Positions 6,327 through 9,189 of a stretch of DNA of 9,189 nucleotides are shown piece after piece. The DNA is taken from NCBI GenBank assembly GCA_003142495.1, contig PLMM01000164.1:1-9189 (forward strand), given 5' to 3'. This stretch comes from Gemmatimonadota bacterium. GTDB taxonomy: Bacteria > Gemmatimonadota > Gemmatimonadetes > Gemmatimonadales > Gemmatimonadaceae. The notes beneath the pieces were generated by a model. That model made no database searches and was not told the origin of the DNA. It saw only the letters and a list, made by a program, of their open reading frames with translations. The translations under genes were made by a program, and so were the position numbers. The stretch's first letter is position 1. The number at the start of each line of letters is the position of its first letter.

Positions 6327-7367
6327 GTGCCCGAGATCTTGCGCGAGCTGCTCGTTCGCCTTCCCAAGGCCGAGCTGCACTGCCACCTCGATGGCTCCGT
6401 TCGCCCGCAGACGCTCATCGAGCTCGCCGCCGAGCGCGGCATCGTGCTGCCGGCACACAACGCCGCGGAGATCAACGAGTACATGATCGTGCGCAACGCG
6501 GACAACCTCGAGGATTATCTCGCGCGCTTTTCCGTGACGCTCTCCGTGATGCAGGATGCCGAAGCGCTCGAGCGGATCGCGCGCGAGCTCGTGGTGGATG
6601 TGGCGCGCGAGGGCGTGCGCTACATCGAGATTCGCTACTCGCCGGTACTGAATACGCAGGAGGGACTGTCGCTCGACGAGGCCATCGAGGCACCGCTGCG
6701 TGGAATCGCGGCGGGGACGTTCGAGAGCGGGACGGTCGGGCGGGTGATCGTTTGCGCGCTGCGCCATCTCGACCCGTCCGTCTCGAGCGAGCTCGCGCGG
6801 CTCGCCGTCGCCTACAAGCATCACGGTGTGGTGGGTTTCGATCTCGCGGGCGGGGAGCGTGCGCATCCGGCGAGCCGACACAGCGAGTCCTTCGCGTATG
6901 CGCGTGCGCACGATCTCGCGGTGACGGTGCACGCAGGCGAGGGCGACGGCGCGGACTCCGTGCGCCAGGCGGTGCACGTCTGCGGGGCGAATCGCATCGG
7001 CCACGCGACGCGCCTCTGCGAGGATCAGTCGCTCAGCCAGTACGTGAACGATCGCCGCATCGCCCTCGAGATCTGCCTCACGAGCAATGTCCAGACGCGC
7101 GCCGTTGAGTCGTACGAGACGCATCCGCTGCGCTCCTACTACGATCACGGGCAGAAGGTGGTGCTCAATACCGACAACCGCCTCATGAGCGGCGTGACGC
7201 TCATCGACGAGTACGCGCATGCCGCGTCGTCGCTCGGCTTCACCTTTCGCGAGCTCGCGCAGATCGCGCGCAACGGCTTCGAGTGCGCCTTCGTCTCGTG
7301 GCACGACCGCCGCGCGATGTTGGAGACCTTCGACCGCGAGCTGCCGCAGCTCCTCGCGCAGTCGTGA
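6327..7367 (+). CDS. add: Adenosine deaminase
   Basis: Zinc hydrolase that converts adenosine and deoxyadenosine to inosine and deoxyinosine plus ammonia in the cytoplasm. It has 346 residues; E. coli Add has 333. Metal and catalytic residues are in place: H18 and H20 in ELHCHLDGS, H202 and catalytic E205 in TVHAGEGDG, H226 in RIGHATRL and D283 in LNTDNRLMSG. The NTDNRLMS variant, rather than NTDDP, is known in many bacterial adenosine deaminases. The GTG at 6327 starts 8 nt after a GGTGG-containing purine run (6314-6320), and the family motif begins at the expected distance of about 16 residues. A related adenine or aminodeoxyfutalosine deaminase is the alternative; the adjacent phosphorylase and nucleotidase favour adenosine. 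The stop overlaps the phosphorylase start by GTGA. Confidence 0.93.
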   Translation: MPEILRELLVRLPKAELHCHLDGSVRPQTLIELAAERGIVLPAHNAAEINEYMIVRNADNLEDYLARFSVTLSVMQDAEALERIARELVVDVAREGVRYIEIRYSPVLNTQEGLSLDEAIEAPLRGIAAGTFESGTVGRVIVCALRHLDPSVSSELARLAVAYKHHGVVGFDLAGGERAHPASRHSESFAYARAHDLAVTVHAGEGDGADSVRQAVHVCGANRIGHATRLCEDQSLSQYVNDRRIALEICLTSNVQTRAVESYETHPLRSYYDHGQKVVLNTDNRLMSGVTLIDEYAHAASSLGFTFRELAQIARNGFECAFVSWHDRRAMLETFDRELPQLLAQS

Positions 7368-8185
7368 GCGCGAACGCGGAGATGGTCGCGCGCGCGGCGG
7401 AGATGGTGCGCGCGAAGATCGGCGGCGAGATCTCGACCGCGCTCATCCTCGGCTCCGGACTCGGCGGGCTCGCCGATCGCGTCGAGGATGCCGTGTCCAT
7501 TCCGTATCGCGCGATTCCCGGCTTCCCGCCCTCGAGCGTTCCTGGCCACGCGGGCCGCTTCGTCGCAGGTACACTCGGCGCGCGGCGCGTGATCGTCGCC
7601 GCAGGTCGCTACCATCTCTACGAGGGTCATTCGACTGAGACGGTCGCGCTCCCCACTCGCGTGCTGCACGCGTGCGGCGTGCGCACGCTGTTCGTGTCGA
7701 ATGCGGCTGGCGGGATCAATCGCACGATGCGTCCGGGCGAACTGATGATCATTGAGGATCATCTCAACCTCATGTCGCGCACGCCGCTCGTTGGACCGGA
7801 GCGCGCGGGGGAGATGCGTTTTCCGGACATGTCGGCGCCGTACGACGCAGCGCTCAATCGCGCGCTCCGTGAGGCCGCGCTCGAGAGCGGCCTCGCGATC
7901 ACCTCCGGCGTCTACGCAGCGCTGCTCGGTCCCGCGTACGAAACGCCGGCCGAGATTCGGATGCTCGAGAAGCTTGGCGCCGATGCGGTGGGGATGTCGA
8001 CGGTGCCGGAGGTGCTCGTGGCGCGTGCGCTCGGGATGCGAGTCGCCGGCGTCAGCTGCATCACAAACGTCGCCGCAGGGTTGAGCAACACCCCGCTCAG
8101 TCACGCCGCGGTGCTCGAGACGACCGCTCGCGTGGCGGCAAGCTTCGAGCGGCTCGTCACTGCGTTCGTTCAGCGAATCGCCTAG
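7364..8185 (+). CDS. punA: Purine nucleoside phosphorylase, trimeric PNP/MTAP family (inosine/guanosine type)
   Basis: Phosphorolysis of inosine and guanosine to base plus ribose-1-phosphate. It has 273 residues, typical of the trimeric class. Phosphate-site residues: S31 in LILGSGLGG, R82 and H84 in GRYHLYEGHS, and S112 in VSNAAGGIN (AAG at 114-116). Purine-site residues equivalent to human E201, M219 and N243 are E193 in YETPAE, M211 in VGMSTVPEV and N235 in ITNVAAGLS. Glu plus Asn favours 6-oxopurines (inosine, guanosine) over methylthioadenosine. The start is the GTG at 7364, overlapping the add TGA as GTGA; an ATG at 7382 is possible but would trim the first helix. The open frame extends further upstream only as a shadow of add. 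The gene ends the operon and consumes the add product. The symbol could equally be pnp or deoD by local convention. Confidence 0.93.
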   Translation: MSANAEMVARAAEMVRAKIGGEISTALILGSGLGGLADRVEDAVSIPYRAIPGFPPSSVPGHAGRFVAGTLGARRVIVAAGRYHLYEGHSTETVALPTRVLHACGVRTLFVSNAAGGINRTMRPGELMIIEDHLNLMSRTPLVGPERAGEMRFPDMSAPYDAALNRALREAALESGLAITSGVYAALLGPAYETPAEIRMLEKLGADAVGMSTVPEVLVARALGMRVAGVSCITNVAAGLSNTPLSHAAVLETTARVAASFERLVTAFVQRIA

Positions 8186-8290
8186 CTGCGCACCGCGCTC
8201 GTCGCTCCCGGCTACGCCACGGGAAGGGTCAACGTGAACGAGCTCCCGACGCCGACGACACACTCCGTCGCGTGCGCAACTGGAGAATTG
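8186..8290. other. Convergent intergenic region between punA and thiD
   Basis: A gap of 105 bp separates two convergent genes. It holds the kinase-like remnant on the minus strand. Two weak hairpins can be drawn (TCCCG at 8206-8210 with CGGGA at 8220-8224; CGACG at 8253-8257 with CGTCG at 8266-8270), but neither is followed by a T-run, so I do not call a terminator. Confidence 0.5.
8212..8268 (-). pseudogene. Remnant of the 3' end of a histidine kinase gene
   Basis: The minus-strand frame ending at TAG 8214-8212 reads [18 protein letters not shown] before the stop. This is the typical end of a HATPase_c domain: an acidic residue, then GxGS-S/T-F-x-L-x-LP, then a stop within a few residues. 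It matches 9 of 15 positions of the local PhoR tail (residues 551-565). Upstream, the frame soon runs into thiD (stop at 8291), so the rest of the kinase is gone. It has no start of its own. Chance similarity is possible over so short a stretch, but the correct placement of the stop argues against it. Confidence 0.5.
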
Positions 8291-9079
8291 TTATTCAGCC
8301 CAGTGGTTGAGCGGCCCATGCCCACCGCCGAGCGCCGGCGCAGTCGCGATCGCGCGATGCACCCAGTCGATGGCCTGCTCGACGGCCCTGTCGAGCTCGT
8401 TACCGACCGCGAGGAGCGCCGTAATGGCGGACGAGAGTGTGCAGCCGGTTCCATGCGTGTGGCGTGTGTCGAGCCGCCGATGCGTGAACACGCTCACATT
8501 GTCGCCGTGCACGAGCACGTCGATCGCCGCATCGCCGACGAGGTGGCCACCCTTGATCAGCGCGGCCGTAGCTCCGCGAGCAACGAGCACGCGTCCCGCG
8601 CGCTCCATCGCGTCGACATCGCGCACGGTCTCGCCCACGAGCATCTCCGCCTCGTCGAGATTCGGCGTCACGAGCGTCGCGAGCGGAATGAGCACGTCTC
8701 GAAGCGCAGCGATCGCGCTCCGCTCGAGCAGCGCAGCGCCCGAGGCCGAGACCATCACGGGATCGACGACGAGCGGCGCGAGCGCGTGCCGGCGGATGGC
8801 GGCGGCGACGGCTTCGACGATCGCCGAATCCGCGAGCATCCCCGTCTTGGCCGCCGCCGGCCGCAGGTCGCCCGCCACGGAGTCGATCTGCGCCTCGATC
8901 ATCGACACCGGAACCGCCACCCATCCTTGCACGCCACGCGTGTTCTGCGCGGTCACGGCCGTGATCACCGACGTGCCGAAGACACGAAAGTGGTGGAAGG
9001 TCTTGAGGTCTGCCTGGATGCCCGCGCCGCCCCCCGAGTCGGAGCCTGCGATCGTGAGGGCAATGGGCGGTGGGGCCAT
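8291..9079 (-). CDS. thiD: Hydroxymethylpyrimidine/phosphomethylpyrimidine kinase ThiD
   Basis: Cytoplasmic enzyme of thiamine biosynthesis that phosphorylates HMP and then HMP-P to HMP-PP. It has 262 residues; E. coli ThiD has 266. Ribokinase-fold motifs in order: [14 protein letters not shown] (11-24), TAQNTRGV (43-50), AKTGML (77-82), VVDPVMVS (104-111), [10 protein letters not shown] (138-147), IKGGH (175-179), [12 protein letters not shown] (207-218) with the anion-hole and catalytic Cys at 213, and [10 protein letters not shown] (251-260) at the C-terminus. The ATG at 9079 directly precedes the first motif at family distance; an AAGGG about 12 nt upstream is a weak ribosome site. It stands alone, convergent with punA, with no other thiamine gene in view. 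No TPP-riboswitch sequence was recognised in the 110 bp upstream. Pyridoxal kinase is the main alternative but fits the motifs less well. Confidence 0.95.
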   Translation of the reverse strand: MAPPPIALTIAGSDSGGGAGIQADLKTFHHFRVFGTSVITAVTAQNTRGVQGWVAVPVSMIEAQIDSVAGDLRPAAAKTGMLADSAIVEAVAAAIRRHALAPLVVDPVMVSASGAALLERSAIAALRDVLIPLATLVTPNLDEAEMLVGETVRDVDAMERAGRVLVARGATAALIKGGHLVGDAAIDVLVHGDNVSVFTHRRLDTRHTHGTGCTLSSAITALLAVGNELDRAVEQAIDWVHRAIATAPALGGGHGPLNHWAE

Positions 9080-9151
9080 CGCCGAAGGATGCCCTTAACT
9101 CCACGGCGCGACAACATCGCGTGACGCCCGCCCTCGCGCCGCCGTCATTTC

Positions 9152-9189
9152 TAACCGGCACTTGTGGCGCTTTTCCCGCTTTCCCGTAC
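9152..9189 (+). other. Possible start of a rightward gene (GTG 9164) with a leaderless-type upstream motif
   Basis: TAACCG (9152-9157) lies 6 nt before the GTG at 9164, the same spacing as TAACCT before the cpdB ATG. The frame from GTG begins M-A-L-F-P-L-S-R and is open to the window edge after 8 codons; a TTG at 9162 in another frame gives M-W-R-F-S-R. There is too little sequence to judge coding, and the region may simply be the thiD upstream region. Confidence 0.2.

Noticed and set aside
6321..6327. Fusion or frameshift between the small protein and adenosine deaminase
   Set aside because: A clear TAG stop, a separate GTG and a purine-rich ribosome site indicate two genes.
7145..8263. 372-codon open frame on the minus strand opposite add and punA
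   Set aside because: It has shadow composition, spans two real genes with intact active sites, and lacks any known motif.
8206..8270. Intrinsic terminator(s) between punA and thiD
   Set aside because: Stems are only 5 bp with 8-9 nt loops and no following T-run in either direction.
9145..9162. Third PHO-box-like site around CCGTCAT
   Set aside because: Only one half-site is present; the position 11 bp away does not match the repeat.
9080..9189. Possible TPP riboswitch upstream of thiD
   Set aside because: The conserved CUGAGA and later THI-box segments are absent from the visible 110 nt; one further upstream outside the window cannot be excluded.

Overview
The window is a dense, high-GC bacterial chromosome segment (roughly two thirds G+C by eye) with frequent GTG starts and one- or four-base stop/start overlaps. 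Gene content is that of a free-living, diderm-style bacterium with exported phosphatases. The overall look is compatible with Gemmatimonadota or a similar high-GC phylum. That placement is a guess from style and gene order, not proved by any marker here.

Left half (1-4241, all minus strand): udk (uridine kinase) - phoB (response regulator) - phoR (sensor kinase) form a tightly overlapped unit. After a 201-bp gap it is followed by pstS (periplasmic phosphate-binding protein), whose 3' end lies beyond base 1. Two similar 18-bp direct-repeat sites with 11-bp periodicity, GTGACAGATGCGTTACAG upstream of pstS and GTTACATGATCGTGACGG upstream of udk, read in the same orientation relative to the gene they precede. 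They look like the PHO box of this organism.

Middle (4405-8185, all plus strand, divergent from udk): a four-gene operon. It holds cpdB (exported 2',3'-cyclic phosphodiesterase/3'-nucleotidase), a small uncharacterised beta-grasp-like protein, add (adenosine deaminase) and a trimeric-type purine nucleoside phosphorylase. Together they would remove phosphate from nucleotides outside the cytoplasm, deaminate adenosine to inosine and split nucleosides to base plus ribose-1-phosphate. With udk next door handling uridine, the locus reads as a nucleotide-scavenging and phosphate-acquisition island: phosphate is released outside, PstS captures it, PhoBR senses scarcity, and the nucleosides are salvaged or catabolised.

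Right end (8186-9189): a convergent minus-strand thiD (HMP/HMP-P kinase). Between it and the phosphorylase lies a short remnant that looks like the last residues of a histidine kinase. The final 110 bp carry the thiD upstream region and possibly the start of a rightward gene. No RNA genes, mobile elements or CRISPR arrays were seen. The most noteworthy items are the paired PHO-box-like sites, the insertion of uridine kinase into the phoBR operon, the unknown small protein in the purine operon, and the kinase remnant.
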